A stretch of 33,695 nt of DNA from Asanoa siamensis. Its GTDB lineage: Bacteria > Actinomycetota > Actinomycetes > Mycobacteriales > Micromonosporaceae. Each line of letters begins with the position of its first letter. Position 1 is the stretch's first letter. Location of the stretch: NCBI RefSeq assembly GCF_016862555.1, contig NZ_BONE01000087.1:1-33695 (forward strand). The letters are read 5' to 3'. Below, piece by piece: positions 15,903 to 25,209 of the stretch. The notes beneath the pieces were generated by a model, which was given only the letters and a program-made list of their open reading frames with translations, was not told the origin of the DNA and did not search any database. Made by a program: the position numbers and the translations under genes.

Positions 15903-17372
15903 GTGTCCGACATGCTCCTGCCCCCCGATGGTGTCGCGCGGTTGCGGGACGCGCTCCAGGCGACCGGTTTCACCTCGGCGGGGATCGCCGCACGGCTCGG
16001 GCCGGCGGCCACCGCCGCGGTCGCGCGCAACGACTTCCGGGCCGCCCTGCGGATCACCGAGGACCGCGACCCGCTCAGCACGCTGATCCGGGTCTTCGTC
16101 TGCGCGCAGAGCGAGCCCGTCGAGGCCGTCGCCGCCGCGCTCGCGCCGCTGGACTTCGCCGAGGCGTTCGACGCCGGGCTGGTCGAGGCGGCGCCGGGCG
16201 GCCTGGTGCGGCAGGGCGTCGACCTCGAACCGTACGGCGACTCCTGGTGGGTGCTCTCCGACGTGCCCTCGTCGGCCCGGCCCGACCAGCCGCTGCGCCC
16301 CGACCACGTGCTCGGCATCGGCGGCGCCTCCTCGACCCTGGTCTCCGCCGCTATCCGCCGGCCGGTCGGCACCGCGCTCGACCTCGGCACCGGGTGTGGC
16401 GTACAGGCGCTGCACCTCGCCACCCACGCCGGGTCGGTCACCGCGACCGACCTGTCGCAGCGGGCCTTGCGGTTCGCCGCCACCACCGCGGCGCTCAGCG
16501 GGCAGCAGTGGGAGATGCTCGGCGGCGACCTGGTCGCGCCGGTCCGCGGCCGGCGGTTCGACCTCGTCGTCAGCAACCCCCCGTTCGTGATCGGGCCCGG
16601 CACCACCACGCACACCTACCGCGACTCGGGACGGGCCGGCGACGCGGTCTGCGCCGAGCTCGCCGCAGCCGCGCCGGACCTGCTCGCCGAGGGCGGCGTG
16701 ATGCAGTTCCTGGCCAACTGGGAACACGTCGCCGGTGAGGACTGGGGCGACCGGGTCGCCGGCTGGTTCGCCGGCACCGGGCTCGACGCCTGGGTGATCC
16801 AGCGCGAGGTCGCGGACCCGATGGCGTACGTCGGGCTGTGGCTCGCCGACGCCAACGAGGACGGCGACCCGGCCCGCGCCGCCGCCTGGCTCGACTGGTT
16901 CGACGCCAACGACGTCGAGGCGATCGGGTTCGGCCTCGTCACGCTGCGCCGGTCCGGGCACGACGACCCGGTCGTCCGCGTGGAGGACCTGCGCCAGCAG
17001 ACGCAGCAGCCGCTCGGCGACCAGATCGCCGCCTGGTTCGACCGGCAGGACTTCGTCCGGGGTGCCGACCTGCTGGCCGCCCGCTACCGCACCGCGCCGG
17101 GCCTGCGGCTCCAGCAGGAGGCCACGCTGGGTGACGAGGGCTGGGCGGTGGACCGGCAGGTGCTGGTGATGCCGTCGGGGCTGCGCTGGAGCGAGGAGGT
17201 CGACCCGCTGGTGCTCGCCCTGGTCAGCGGCGCCGACGGGCAGGTGCCGCTGCGCGACCAGCTCGCGGTGCTGGCCGCCGCCCACGAGGTCGCCGAGGAG
17301 GACCTGGCCGACGCCGCCGGGCCGATCGTGGCGCACCTGGTCGAGCGCGGCATCGTGGAGCCGGTCGCGTGA
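15903..17372 (+). CDS. Class I SAM-dependent methyltransferase (DUF7059/HemK-like)
   Basis: The 489-residue protein has an N-terminal helical DUF7059-like domain (about 1-130). A Rossmann methyltransferase domain follows with the SAM motif [15 protein letters not shown] and the catalytic motif [18 protein letters not shown] motifs transfer methyl groups to amide or exocyclic nitrogen, as in PrmC or N6-adenine enzymes. The C-terminal ~150 residues form an extra helical domain. The substrate is unknown; rRNA, tRNA or protein glutamine are all possible. The stop overlaps the dtd GTG (GTGA), so it is coupled with a tRNA quality-control gene, a slight hint toward a translation-related role. Confidence 0.83.
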   Translation: MSDMLLPPDGVARLRDALQATGFTSAGIAARLGPAATAAVARNDFRAALRITEDRDPLSTLIRVFVCAQSEPVEAVAAALAPLDFAEAFDAGLVEAAPGGLVRQGVDLEPYGDSWWVLSDVPSSARPDQPLRPDHVLGIGGASSTLVSAAIRRPVGTALDLGTGCGVQALHLATHAGSVTATDLSQRALRFAATTAALSGQQWEMLGGDLVAPVRGRRFDLVVSNPPFVIGPGTTTHTYRDSGRAGDAVCAELAAAAPDLLAEGGVMQFLANWEHVAGEDWGDRVAGWFAGTGLDAWVIQREVADPMAYVGLWLADANEDGDPARAAAWLDWFDANDVEAIGFGLVTLRRSGHDDPVVRVEDLRQQTQQPLGDQIAAWFDRQDFVRGADLLAARYRTAPGLRLQQEATLGDEGWAVDRQVLVMPSGLRWSEEVDPLVLALVSGADGQVPLRDQLAVLAAAHEVAEEDLADAAGPIVAHLVERGIVEPVA

Positions 17373-17791
17373 GGGCGCTGGTCCAGACGGTCTCGCGCGC
17401 GTCGGTGACCGTCGACGACGAGGTCGTGGGGTCGATCTCCGACGGGTTGCTGGTGCTGCTCGGGGTCACCCACAGCGACGATCCCGCCAAGGCCGACACG
17501 CTCGCCCGCAAGGTCTGGGAGCTGCGGATCCTCGACGACGAGAAGTCGGCGAGCGATGTCGGCGCACCCGTCCTGGTGGTCAGCCAGTTCACGTTGTACG
17601 CGGACGCGCGCAAAGGGCGCCGGCCGAGCTGGTCCGCCGCGGCACCGGCCGAGGTGGCCGAGCCGCTGGTGACCGCGTTCGCCGACGCCCTGCGGAACCG
17701 TGGCGCGCACGTCGAGACGGGCCGGTTCCGGACCCACATGCTCGTGGAGAGCGTGAACGTGGGCCCGCGAACCGTGGTGCTGGAGCTGTAA
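17369..17791 (+). CDS. dtd: D-aminoacyl-tRNA deacylase
   Basis: The 140-residue enzyme hydrolyses D-aminoacyl-tRNA (and glycyl-tRNA-Ala) to protect translation from D-amino acids. It shows the DTD start [21 protein letters not shown], the active-site motif SQFTLYAD (72-79) and the C-terminal NVGPRT with the Gly-Pro pair (132-133) that gives chiral selection. Length is standard. The GTG start overlaps the upstream methyltransferase stop by four bases. The stop codon lies inside the left arm of the second large palindrome. Confidence 0.95.
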   Translation: MRALVQTVSRASVTVDDEVVGSISDGLLVLLGVTHSDDPAKADTLARKVWELRILDDEKSASDVGAPVLVVSQFTLYADARKGRRPSWSAAAPAEVAEPLVTAFADALRNRGAHVETGRFRTHMLVESVNVGPRTVVLEL

Positions 17792-17844
17792 GGAACGGTC
17801 CGTTGTTAACGCTATGCGTTAACAACGGACCGTTCCTTACAGCT
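17784..17844. repeat. Large palindrome, copy 2, between convergent genes
   Basis: Two 29-base arms (17784-17812 and 17816-17844) are perfectly complementary around TAT. The element runs from the last codons of dtd to inside the stop codon of the Spo0M gene, so the 51-base intergenic gap is entirely palindrome. Its arms share 23 consecutive bases with copy 1 at 5439-5494, while the outer ends and centres differ. The outer bases have been fitted to the two gene ends (CTGTAA / TTACAG). A bidirectional terminator hairpin is the simplest reading; dispersal in the genome is inferred from the second copy. Confidence 0.9.
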
Positions 17845-18631
17845 AGCCGAACAGGCCCCGCTTGCGGAGGGACTGCTCGAGCCAGCCGTGCAGCTGGGCG
17901 GCCCAGTCGGTCTGGCCGGCGGTCGCGTAGTCGACGTTGAACCGGCCGAACGTGTCGTGGCCCTCGGTGAACAGGCCGCCGCGCTTGTCGAGCTCCAGCA
18001 CCACCTGCAGGTGCTGTGGCGTGGCCAGGAAGGTCACCTCGAGCTGGTTGCTCGCCCGCGCGTACTGCGGCGGCGGGTAGAACTCGATCTCCTGGTAGAA
18101 CGGCAGGCTCTGCTGGACGCCGTAGACGCGGCCGCTCTCGACGTCGGCCCGGGAGAACCGGAAGCCGAGCCGGAGCAGGCCGTCGAGGATGGCCTCCTGG
18201 GCCGGCAGCGGGTGCACGGCCACGGCGTCGAGGTCGCCCTTGTCGACCGCGCGGGCCACCTCGAGCTCGGTGCGCAGCGCCATCGTCATGCCGTGCAGGT
18301 GCTGCCCGTACACCTCGGTGATCGGGGTCTCCCAGGGCACGTCGAAGCGGAACGGGATGTCGTAGCGCTGCTTGGGCTCCAGGCGGAAGGCGCCGGTCGC
18401 GCGCTGGCGGTGGAACTCGGTCGTCGAGTCGTACTCGGCATCGCCGCTCTCCACCTCGACCCGGGTGACCATGCCGAGGGCGACGTACTCGATGTCGACC
18501 GCGTGGTCGCCGCCCTCGACGTGGATCTGGCCCTCGAGGAAACCGCCGGGGCGGCAGTTGGGGTTGGACAGCACCGTCTCGACGGACGGCCCACCGACGC
18601 CCAAGGCCTGCATCATTCGCTTGAAGACCAC
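17843..18631 (-). CDS. spo0M: Spo0M family sporulation-control-like protein
   Basis: The 262-residue arrestin-like Spo0M family protein starts [20 protein letters not shown], as Spo0M proteins do (MFKK..A..GIGG..VDT). It continues with the first beta-sandwich ([25 protein letters not shown]) and second domain ([27 protein letters not shown]). The GTG at 18629-18631 has AGAAAGG six bases upstream; an upstream in-frame extension of 19 residues has no support. Spo0M in Bacillus affects sporulation and cell-shape processes. In actinobacteria its role is not established; the presence fits a sporulating lineage. It stands alone, divergent from the second sigma factor. Confidence 0.85.
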   Translation of the reverse strand: MVFKRMMQALGVGGPSVETVLSNPNCRPGGFLEGQIHVEGGDHAVDIEYVALGMVTRVEVESGDAEYDSTTEFHRQRATGAFRLEPKQRYDIPFRFDVPWETPITEVYGQHLHGMTMALRTELEVARAVDKGDLDAVAVHPLPAQEAILDGLLRLGFRFSRADVESGRVYGVQQSLPFYQEIEFYPPPQYARASNQLEVTFLATPQHLQVVLELDKRGGLFTEGHDTFGRFNVDYATAGQTDWAAQLHGWLEQSLRKRGLFG

Positions 18632-18850
18632 GACGTGCCTTTCTGGTGTGAAGTTGTCGAGCAGACTAGCCGCCGGCGGCAACGGCACACGGTCGTGACG
18701 CGGTTCCGACCCTCAAATGCCGCAAGTCAGGCATATGGGCTCCCGGATTCATGCCACCCGCGGATTCTCCTCACCTCCGCTTCACGCCCCTTGCGGGAAG
18801 CTCTTCCCACGGCACACTCCGACGGTGTCGGGAAGCGGGGTAGCAGGAAC

Positions 18851-19807
18851 ATGAACGACTACGACCAGATCGACCTTGACGCCACCGACGAACGGGGTGT
18901 CTCCGCCGACCTCGTCCGGGCGTACCTCAACGGGATCGGCCGCACCAAGCTGCTGACCGCCGTCGAGGAGGTCGACCTGGCACGCCGGATCGAGGCCGGG
19001 TTGTTCGCCGACGAGAAGCTTGCGGCGGCCGACGTCCCCGACGGGCTCCGGGCCGATCTGGAGATCATCGCCCTGGAAGGGCGCGCCGCCAAGGACCGCC
19101 TCCTCGAGGCCAACCTGCGGCTCGTGGTCAGCATCGCGAAGCGCTACACCGGTCGGGGCATGGCGTTCCTCGACCTCATCCAGGAAGGCAACCTCGGTCT
19201 GATCCGCGCGGTCGAGAAGTTCGACTACGCGAAGGGCTACAAGTTCTCGACGTACGCGACGTGGTGGATCCGGCAGGCGATCACCCGGGCCATGGCCGAC
19301 CAGTCGCGCACGATCCGCATTCCGGTGCACATGGTCGAGCAGGTCAACCGCATGGTCCGCGCCCGCCGCGACCTCGCCGTCTCGCTCGGCCGGGAGCCCA
19401 CCGTGCCCGAGGTCGCGGTCGCGCTCGGCATGCCGGAGTTCCAGGTCATCGAGCTCATCTCGTACGACCGGGAGCCGGTCAGCCTCGACCAGGCCGTCGG
19501 CGAGGACGGCGAGAGCGCCCTCGGTGACTTCGTCGTCGGGGTCGACGCCCGCCAGGAGCCGGCCGACCAGGTGTCGGCGGGGATGCTCCGCAACGACGTC
19601 GAGATCGTGCTCTCCACGCTCTCGTCGCGCGAGCAGGCGGTGATCCGGCTGCGGTTCGGCCTCGACGACGGGCGCCAGCGCACCCTCGACGAGGTGGGGC
19701 GCGAGTTCGGGCTCTCCCGCGAGCGGATCCGGCAGATCGAGAAGGTGACGCTGCTCAAGCTGCGGCACCCGTCGCGGGCGCAGCGGCTGGAGGCCTACGC
19801 CTCCTGA
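18851..19807 (+). CDS. sigB: Group 2 sigma-70 factor (SigB/HrdD-like)
   Basis: This 318-residue protein lacks the long N-terminal region 1.1 and linker of the principal factor. Region 1.2 ([17 protein letters not shown]) begins near residue 19. Regions 2.1-2.4 are almost identical to those of the sigA product ([35 protein letters not shown]), so promoter -10 recognition should be the same. Region 3 differs more ([23 protein letters not shown]). Region 4.2 ends with [20 protein letters not shown]. The ATG has AGGA just upstream. It corresponds to the non-essential stress/stationary-phase sigma factors such as SigB of mycobacteria, also located between sigA and ideR. A hairpin terminator follows. 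Confidence 0.95.
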   Translation: MNDYDQIDLDATDERGVSADLVRAYLNGIGRTKLLTAVEEVDLARRIEAGLFADEKLAAADVPDGLRADLEIIALEGRAAKDRLLEANLRLVVSIAKRYTGRGMAFLDLIQEGNLGLIRAVEKFDYAKGYKFSTYATWWIRQAITRAMADQSRTIRIPVHMVEQVNRMVRARRDLAVSLGREPTVPEVAVALGMPEFQVIELISYDREPVSLDQAVGEDGESALGDFVVGVDARQEPADQVSAGMLRNDVEIVLSTLSSREQAVIRLRFGLDDGRQRTLDEVGREFGLSRERIRQIEKVTLLKLRHPSRAQRLEAYAS

Positions 19808-19817
19808 TCGTCCTTCC

Positions 19818-19848
19818 GGCCCCGCCACCTTTCTCCGGTGGCGGGGCC
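19818..19848 (+). terminator. Hairpin terminator after the group 2 sigma gene
   Basis: A perfect 12-bp stem (19818-19829 with 19837-19848) with a 7-base loop starts 10 bases after the stop codon. There is no T tract; strength comes from the GC-rich stem. Confidence 0.7.
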
Positions 19849-19941
19849 GATCCCGTCCTCCGGCCGCGCGCCGCGGTCGCGCTCGCCGCGTGCGGCCTGC
19901 TCGCCCTGGGTTGGTGGGGCTGGCGCAGCTTCGGGTGAGGC

Positions 19942-22495
19942 TCAGATGTGCCGCGGGCCTGTGTCCGGGCGGATGCCCGGGTCGCCGAACATCATCGTCG
20001 CGTGCAGGACCGACAGGCCGTCGGGGCGGGCCAGCACCGGGTGCAAAGAGAGCGAGCGCACCCGCGGCTGTTCGTCGGCCAACCGGCCCACGCGCAGCAG
20101 CAGGTCCACCAGGGCCGCGGTTGACGGGCCGCGCGCCGCGGTAGCCGTGCAGCAGCGGCGCCGCGCGGGGCTCGTCGACCAGGGCCGCCGCCGCGCGGTC
20201 GCTCAGCGGGGCCGCCCGCCACGCGCGGTCGCCCAGCAACTCGGTGGCCACGCCGCCCAGGCCGAAGCCGACCACGGGGCCGAAGGCCGGGTCCTCCATC
20301 ATCTCCACGACGCACGGCACCCCGGCCGGGACCATCGGCTGCACCAGGACCTGCGGCCCGAAGGCGGTCGCCAGCTCGCGGTAGGCCACCCGTACCGCCG
20401 GCTCGTCGCGCAGGTCCAGGCGGACCGCGCCCAGGTCGATGCGGTGGCGCAGGTTCAGGCCCGCGGCCTTGAGCGCGACCGGCGGGCCGAGCCGCGCGGC
20501 CTCCGCCACCGCCTCGGGCGCGGAGTCCACCAGGGCGTCCGGCACGAGCGGGATCCCGTACGCGGCGAGCAACCCCTCGCGGTCGTCGTGCGCCACCGCC
20601 CGGCCCGCGGCGTCCAGGTCCACCCCGGACAGTGGCGGCACCACGCCGGGCGGCTGGCGGCGCCAGCGCGCGTACGCGGCGACCCGGCCCAGCGCCCGCG
20701 CCGCCTCCTCCACCGACGGGTAGGCGGGGATGCCGGGCGGCACACGCTCCACAAGGGACGTGACGACCACGGGCTTGTCGCCGGCCAGCGCCACGCTCGC
20801 GATCGTCGCCGCGAAGTCGGCGTCGTCCTCGACCACCTGGCCGGGCAGCGGCGGCGCGAGCACGACGGCCACCGCGTCGACACCGTCGTCGACGGCTGCC
20901 TCGGCGAGCCGATCACCGAACTCGTGCGCCCCGGCGACCGGCCCGACGTCGCTCGGGTAGCCGTCGGCCACCACGAGCCCGTTGGCCACGCACGCGGCGG
21001 CGGCCAGGGTGGTCAGCGCCGGCGAGTTGCCGACCACGCCGACCCGGCCCCCGCCGGGCAACGGCTGGGTGGCCAGCAGCGCGCCGACGTCGAACAGCTC
21101 CCCGACCGTGTCGACCCGGATCACCCCGGAACGGGCGAACAGCGCGCGGACCGCGGCCGGGTCGGGGCCGCGCTCGATGCCGCCCGGCGGCCGGGCCGGC
21201 GACGCGACCGCGACGATCGGCTTGTCGCGGCCGATCCCCCGGGCCAGACGGGCGAACTTGCGCGGGTTACCGAAGGACTCCAGGTAGAGCAGGATCACGT
21301 CGGTGCCGGGATCGTCACGCCAGTACTGCAGCAGGTCGTTGCCGGACACGTCGGCCCGGTTGCCGGCCGAGACGAATGTGGACAGTCCGATCCCGCGCCG
21401 GTCCGCCTCCGCGAGCAGCGCGACGCCGAGCGCGCCGGACTGGCTGAAGAACCCGATCCGGCCCGGCGCCGGCAGCCGCGGGGCCAGCGTCGCGTTGAGC
21501 CGTACCGCCGGGTCGGTGTTGGCGATGCCCAGGCAGTTGGGGCCGACGACCCGCATGCCGCCCGCGTGCGCCCGGCGGATAAGGTCGGCCTGCGCGGCGA
21601 CGCCGGCCGGGCCCGCCTCCGCGAAACCGGCGCTGACGACCACCAGCGCGTGCAGCCCGGCCCGGGCCGCGTCGTCGATGACGGCCGCGACGCTCGCCGG
21701 TGGCACGGCCACGACACCGAGGTCCAACGGCACGCCGGCGTCCGTCGCCCGCGGCACGGCCGCGAGACCGCCGACCCGCGTCGCGTTGGGGTGCACCGGC
21801 ACCACGGGGCCGGCGAAACCGCCGTCGCGCAGGTGCCCGAGCACGGCCGCGCCGACACCGTGGCCGCTGGCGCTCGCGCCGTACACCGCGACCCCGCGCG
21901 GCGCGAGCAGCCGGGCGATCGACCGTGCCTCGGTGCGGTGCTCCCGCCGCCACTGCACCTCGAGCGAGCTCTCGGTCGGCGCGATCGGGAACGCGAGATG
22001 CACCACCCCGTCCGCGTAGCGGCGCTCGACCTCGTACCCGAAATCGGCGAAGACCCGCAGCATCGTCGCGTTGGCCGGCAGCACCTCGGCGACGAACCGG
22101 CTGATCCCGGCGTCGCGGGCGGCCGCCGCCAGATACTCCATGAGCAGCGGACCGATGCCCCGGCCCTGGTACGCGTCCTCCACCACGAACGCGACCTCGG
22201 CGTCACCGGAGTCGGGGCCGAGCCGGTCGTACCGCCCGATCGCCACGATCCGCCCGCCGACCTCGACCACGAACGCCTCGCGCTCGCGGTGGTCGACGTT
22301 GACGAACCGCTGCAGGTCGCGTTCGGGAATCCGCGGGTACGGCGAGAAGTAGCGCAGGTAGCGCGTCCGCTCGGAGAACCGCGAGTGCGCGGCGACGACC
22401 TCCGGCGCGTCGGCCGGTCGCATCTGTCGCACATGGACGGTGGTGCCGTCACTCAGCAACACGTCCGCCGACCGCTCGGCGGCATTCTCGGTCAC
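19942..22495 (-). pseudogene. pat: GNAT/acyl-CoA synthetase (NDP-forming) fusion, Pat-type acetyltransferase, frameshifted near the 3' end
   Basis: The order is N-terminal GNAT domain (about 13-175; acetyl-CoA loop QGRGIG at 110-115), CoA-binding and succinyl-CoA-ligase-like domains (FFSQSGALGVALL, VGVVGNSPALTTLAAA), and an ATP-grasp-like tail (PVALKAAGLNLRHR, VLVQPMVPAGVPCVVEMMEDPAFGPVVGFGLGG split over about 690-760). GNAT-first order is that of Streptomyces PatA, which acetylates acetyl-CoA synthetase lysines. The frame breaks near 20115-20125 (about residue 790). The family ending (VDLLLRVGRLADEQ ... FGDPGIRPDTGPRHI) continues in another frame to a TGA at 19942-19944. Unshifted, translation would run on antisense to the sigma gene. 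It could be a real mutation or a sequencing error; nearly all domains are intact, so activity may remain. Confidence 0.8.
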
Positions 22496-22546
22496 AGCGG
22501 CTCCGTCTTGGCTCGGTCTCCGTCCCTCACCATATGGCCGGGACGG

Positions 22547-23077
22547 TCATGGCCCGATCGTCTTGCGCATCTTGATCAAGGGCACCGGCGCCCCGCCCGA
22601 GGCGTCGGTGAGGTGCGCGACGGCGATGAATCCCGCCGACGCGTAGAGCGGCCGGCCGGCCAGGGTCGACACCAGCTCCACCTCGCGGAAGCCTTCGGCC
22701 CGGGCGGCCTCCTCACAGCGGCTCAGCACCAGCCGGCCCACACCGCGCCGGGTGTACGACGGATGGGTGTACATGGCCCGGATCCGGGCCGGTTGGGTGG
22801 CCGGGTCGAGCAGCGCGGCGTCGCGGCCGTCGGAGTGGTCGCCCCCGTAGAGCGTCGCCCGGCGGCTCCACCCGCCACAGCCCGCGACCGCTCCCTCCGA
22901 TGTCTCCACCACGAAGTAGGTGCCGTCGTCGAGGAGTTGCGAGTCGATGCCCATGATGGCGCGGCTGGACGCGATCTGGGCCGGGTCGAGGTACGCCCGT
23001 TGGAGCTCGTCGATCACGGCCGTGACCACCGGCGCGAGCGCCGGGAGGTCCGCGTGGGTGGCGAGCCGGACGCGCAT
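22547..23077 (-). CDS. GNAT family N-acetyltransferase
   Basis: The 176-residue single GNAT domain starts MRVRLATHADLPAL, has the central strand FVVETSEGAVAGCGGW, the acetyl-CoA pyrophosphate loop RRGVGRLVLSRCEEAARAEG and ends with LYASAGF. The ATG overlaps the acuC stop as TGATG, so translation is coupled to the deacetylase gene. It lies 51 bases before the Pat-type gene. An acetyltransferase directly coupled to AcuC recalls the acuA-acuC arrangement of Bacillus, but sequence alone does not show whether the target is a protein or a small molecule. Confidence 0.85.
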   Translation of the reverse strand: MRVRLATHADLPALAPVVTAVIDELQRAYLDPAQIASSRAIMGIDSQLLDDGTYFVVETSEGAVAGCGGWSRRATLYGGDHSDGRDAALLDPATQPARIRAMYTHPSYTRRGVGRLVLSRCEEAARAEGFREVELVSTLAGRPLYASAGFIAVAHLTDASGGAPVPLIKMRKTIGP

Positions 23078-24255
23078 CAGTCGCGGGGGTCGAGCGGGTC
23101 CAGGCCGAGGAGCGGGAAGACCGCCGTGCGGGTCTGGGTGATCGCGCGGTCGACCGCGTCGTCGCTGGCCGGTTGCCAGGGCTCGAAACTCACGTCGCCG
23201 TCGTCGGTCAGGCGGGGTGGGATGTCGCGGCCGGGCACCCGGTGGGCGGCCAGCGCGCGCCAGCCCGCCGGGGTCGGCGTGCGTGGGTCGAGCGGGGCGC
23301 CCGTCGCCGTGGCCAGCAGGTGGGTCCAGGTGCGGGGGACGACCTCGACCAGCGCGTACCCTCCCCCGCCCGTGGCCACCCAGCGGCCCTCGCACAGCTC
23401 CTCGGCCAGGTCGCGCATGGCGATCTGGGCCGCGCGCTGGCCGTCGACGGTGAGCCGCAGGTCGGCCAGCGGGTCCAGCCGGTGGCTGTCGGCGCCGCAC
23501 TGGCTGAACAGCAGTTGCGGGCGGAAGGCGCGCAGGACGCTGGGCACCACGGCGTGGAACGCGCGCAGCCAGCCGCGGTCGCCCGTACCCGGTGGCAGGG
23601 CGATGTTGACCGCACTGCCCTCCGCGCCCGGGCCGCCGATCTCCTCCGGGAAGCCCGTGCCGGGGAAGAGCGCGAGCGGCGACTCGTGCAGCGAGACGGT
23701 GAGCACGCGGGGGTCGTCCCAGAAGATCGCCTGGACGCCGTCGCCGTGGTGGACGTCGATGTCGACGTACGCGATGCGCTCGGCGCCCTGGTCGAGCAGG
23801 CGGGCGATGGCGACGGCCGGGTCGTTGTAGACGCAGAAGCCGGACGCCCGGCCCGGCATCGCGTGGTGCAGGCCGCCGGCGACGTTGACCGCGTGCCGGG
23901 CCTCGCCGCGCCAGACCGCCTCGGCCGCGGCGATGGTGGCGCCGGCGACCAGGGCGGAGGCGTCGTGCATGTGGTCGAAGACCGGGTTGTCGGGGCTGCC
24001 GAAGCCGTACCCGCTGAAGAACGGGTCGTGCGGCGCCGCCTTGACGGCGTCGATGTAGTCGGCCCGGTGCACGCGGGCGAGCGCGGCGTCGTCGGCCGGG
24101 GTCGGCTTGACGGTCCGGACGCCGGCGCGGTCGAGGATCCCCAGCTCGCGGGCCAGCGCCATGGTCAGCTCGACCCGCACGGGGTCCAGTGGATGATCAC
24201 CCAGGTCGTACCCGAGCAGGTCCTCGTCCCACACCACCACGGCGCCGTCCGGCAT
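23077..24255 (-). CDS. acuC: AcuC-type class I lysine deacetylase
   Basis: The 392-residue arginase-fold zinc deacetylase is of the class I HDAC/AcuC family. Active-site residues are visible: the H130-H131 pair in GGLHHAMPGRASGFC, zinc ligands D167 and H169 in DIDVHHGDG, D256 in QCGADSH, and the transition-state tyrosine Y300 in GGGGY. The ATG at 24253-24255 is preceded on its strand by CACGAT six bases upstream, so it may have its own leaderless start as well as being read from the rhodanese gene 26 bases upstream. With the following GNAT and Pat genes it probably removes acetyl groups from acetyl-CoA synthetase or other targets. Confidence 0.93.
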   Translation of the reverse strand: MPDGAVVVWDEDLLGYDLGDHPLDPVRVELTMALARELGILDRAGVRTVKPTPADDAALARVHRADYIDAVKAAPHDPFFSGYGFGSPDNPVFDHMHDASALVAGATIAAAEAVWRGEARHAVNVAGGLHHAMPGRASGFCVYNDPAVAIARLLDQGAERIAYVDIDVHHGDGVQAIFWDDPRVLTVSLHESPLALFPGTGFPEEIGGPGAEGSAVNIALPPGTGDRGWLRAFHAVVPSVLRAFRPQLLFSQCGADSHRLDPLADLRLTVDGQRAAQIAMRDLAEELCEGRWVATGGGGYALVEVVPRTWTHLLATATGAPLDPRTPTPAGWRALAAHRVPGRDIPPRLTDDGDVSFEPWQPASDDAVDRAITQTRTAVFPLLGLDPLDPRD

Positions 24256-24281
24256 GGCGCCATCGTGCCATGTCTGCCGCG

Positions 24282-25118
24282 TCACTCGCCTCCGGTCGCG
24301 ACCGGGCGGCTCGGGTCGGTGACCCAGTCGCTCCAGGAGCCGACATACAGAGCGGCGTCGGTACGCCCGGCGCGGTGCAGGGCCAGCACGGTGTGGGCAG
24401 CGGTGACGCCGGAGCCGCAGTACGCGCCGACCGGCTCGTCGTCCCGGACGCCGCTGGCCGCGAACGCCTGTTTCAGGTCGGCGGCGGCGCGCAGCTTGTT
24501 GTCGGTCGTGGTGTTGTCGGTGGTCGGGCGGTTGACGGCGCCGGGGATGTGGCCGGCGACCGGGTCGACCGGCTCGATCTCGCCGCGGAACCGTGGGGCG
24601 ACGCGGGCATCGAGCAGCGTGCCTTGTTTCGCGAGCTTCGCCGCGTCGTCGGCCGTGAGGGTGGGCAGGGCGCCGGGTTTGACGTCGATGTCGCCATGGG
24701 TGATTTCGGGCGTTTCGGTGGTGATGGGGTGCCCCTGGTCGCGCCAGGCTTGCAGGCCGCCGTCGAGGACCCGGGTGTCGCGGTGGCCGGCCCAGCGCAG
24801 GATCCACCAGGCGCGGGCGGCGGCCTGACCGTCGCCGGCGTCGTACACGACGACCGGTTTGTCGTTGGTCACGCCCTTGGCCCGCAACGCCGCCTGGAGG
24901 GTGGCCGGGTCGGGCAGCGGGTGCCGGCCGTGCCGGCCCGGTGCGCCGGCCAGTTCGGTGTCGAGGTCGACGAAGACGGCGCCGGGGATGTGGCCCTCGG
25001 CATAGTCCTCGCGACCGGGCCGGCCACCGAGCCGCCAGCGCGCGTCGAGCACGCTGGTGCCGGGCAGGGCGGCGAGCAACTCATCGGGGTCGATCGTGAG
25101 ATCATCGGCGGAAACCAC
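24282..25118 (-). CDS. sseA: Thiosulfate/3-mercaptopyruvate sulfurtransferase (rhodanese)
   Basis: The 278-residue tandem rhodanese has an inactive N-terminal domain (about 10-130; DYAEGHIPGAVFVD) and a C-terminal catalytic domain with the Cys loop YCGSGVTAA (C234), ending SWSDWVTDPSRPV. The CG[ST]GVTA loop is more typical of mercaptopyruvate/thiosulfate sulfurtransferases of the SseA group. It transfers sulfane sulfur to thiols or cyanide. The start is a GTG with GGAG a few bases upstream; divergent from ideR. It leads the acuC-GNAT-Pat run with a 26-base gap. Functional linkage to acetylation is not obvious. Confidence 0.9.
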   Translation of the reverse strand: MVSADDLTIDPDELLAALPGTSVLDARWRLGGRPGREDYAEGHIPGAVFVDLDTELAGAPGRHGRHPLPDPATLQAALRAKGVTNDKPVVVYDAGDGQAAARAWWILRWAGHRDTRVLDGGLQAWRDQGHPITTETPEITHGDIDVKPGALPTLTADDAAKLAKQGTLLDARVAPRFRGEIEPVDPVAGHIPGAVNRPTTDNTTTDNKLRAAADLKQAFAASGVRDDEPVGAYCGSGVTAAHTVLALHRAGRTDAALYVGSWSDWVTDPSRPVATGGE

Positions 25119-25209
25119 GCGCTCCAGTGAACACCCGCCCCGCGCCGTTCACGGCCCCGGGGTTGTCGGTGTCGCGAGGTAATATCGACAGCTAGGAGGG
25201 CCTTCTGCC

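Noticed and set aside
19849-19938. Short hydrophobic peptide frame (RAAVALAACGLLALGWWGW...) downstream of the sigma terminator.
   Set aside because: It has no ATG/GTG start or Shine-Dalgarno in frame and lies directly behind a terminator; it may be a gene remnant but cannot be supported.
18782-19941. A continuous minus-strand reading frame that would extend the Pat-type protein to over 1200 residues.
   Set aside because: After about residue 790 its composition becomes Arg/Pro-rich and antisense to the group 2 sigma gene; the family C-terminus is found in another frame, so this is a frameshift artefact.
19838-23830. A 1330-residue plus-strand open frame.
   Set aside because: It is the antisense shadow of the Pat, GNAT and acuC genes, with repetitive Arg/Gly/Pro composition and no domain.
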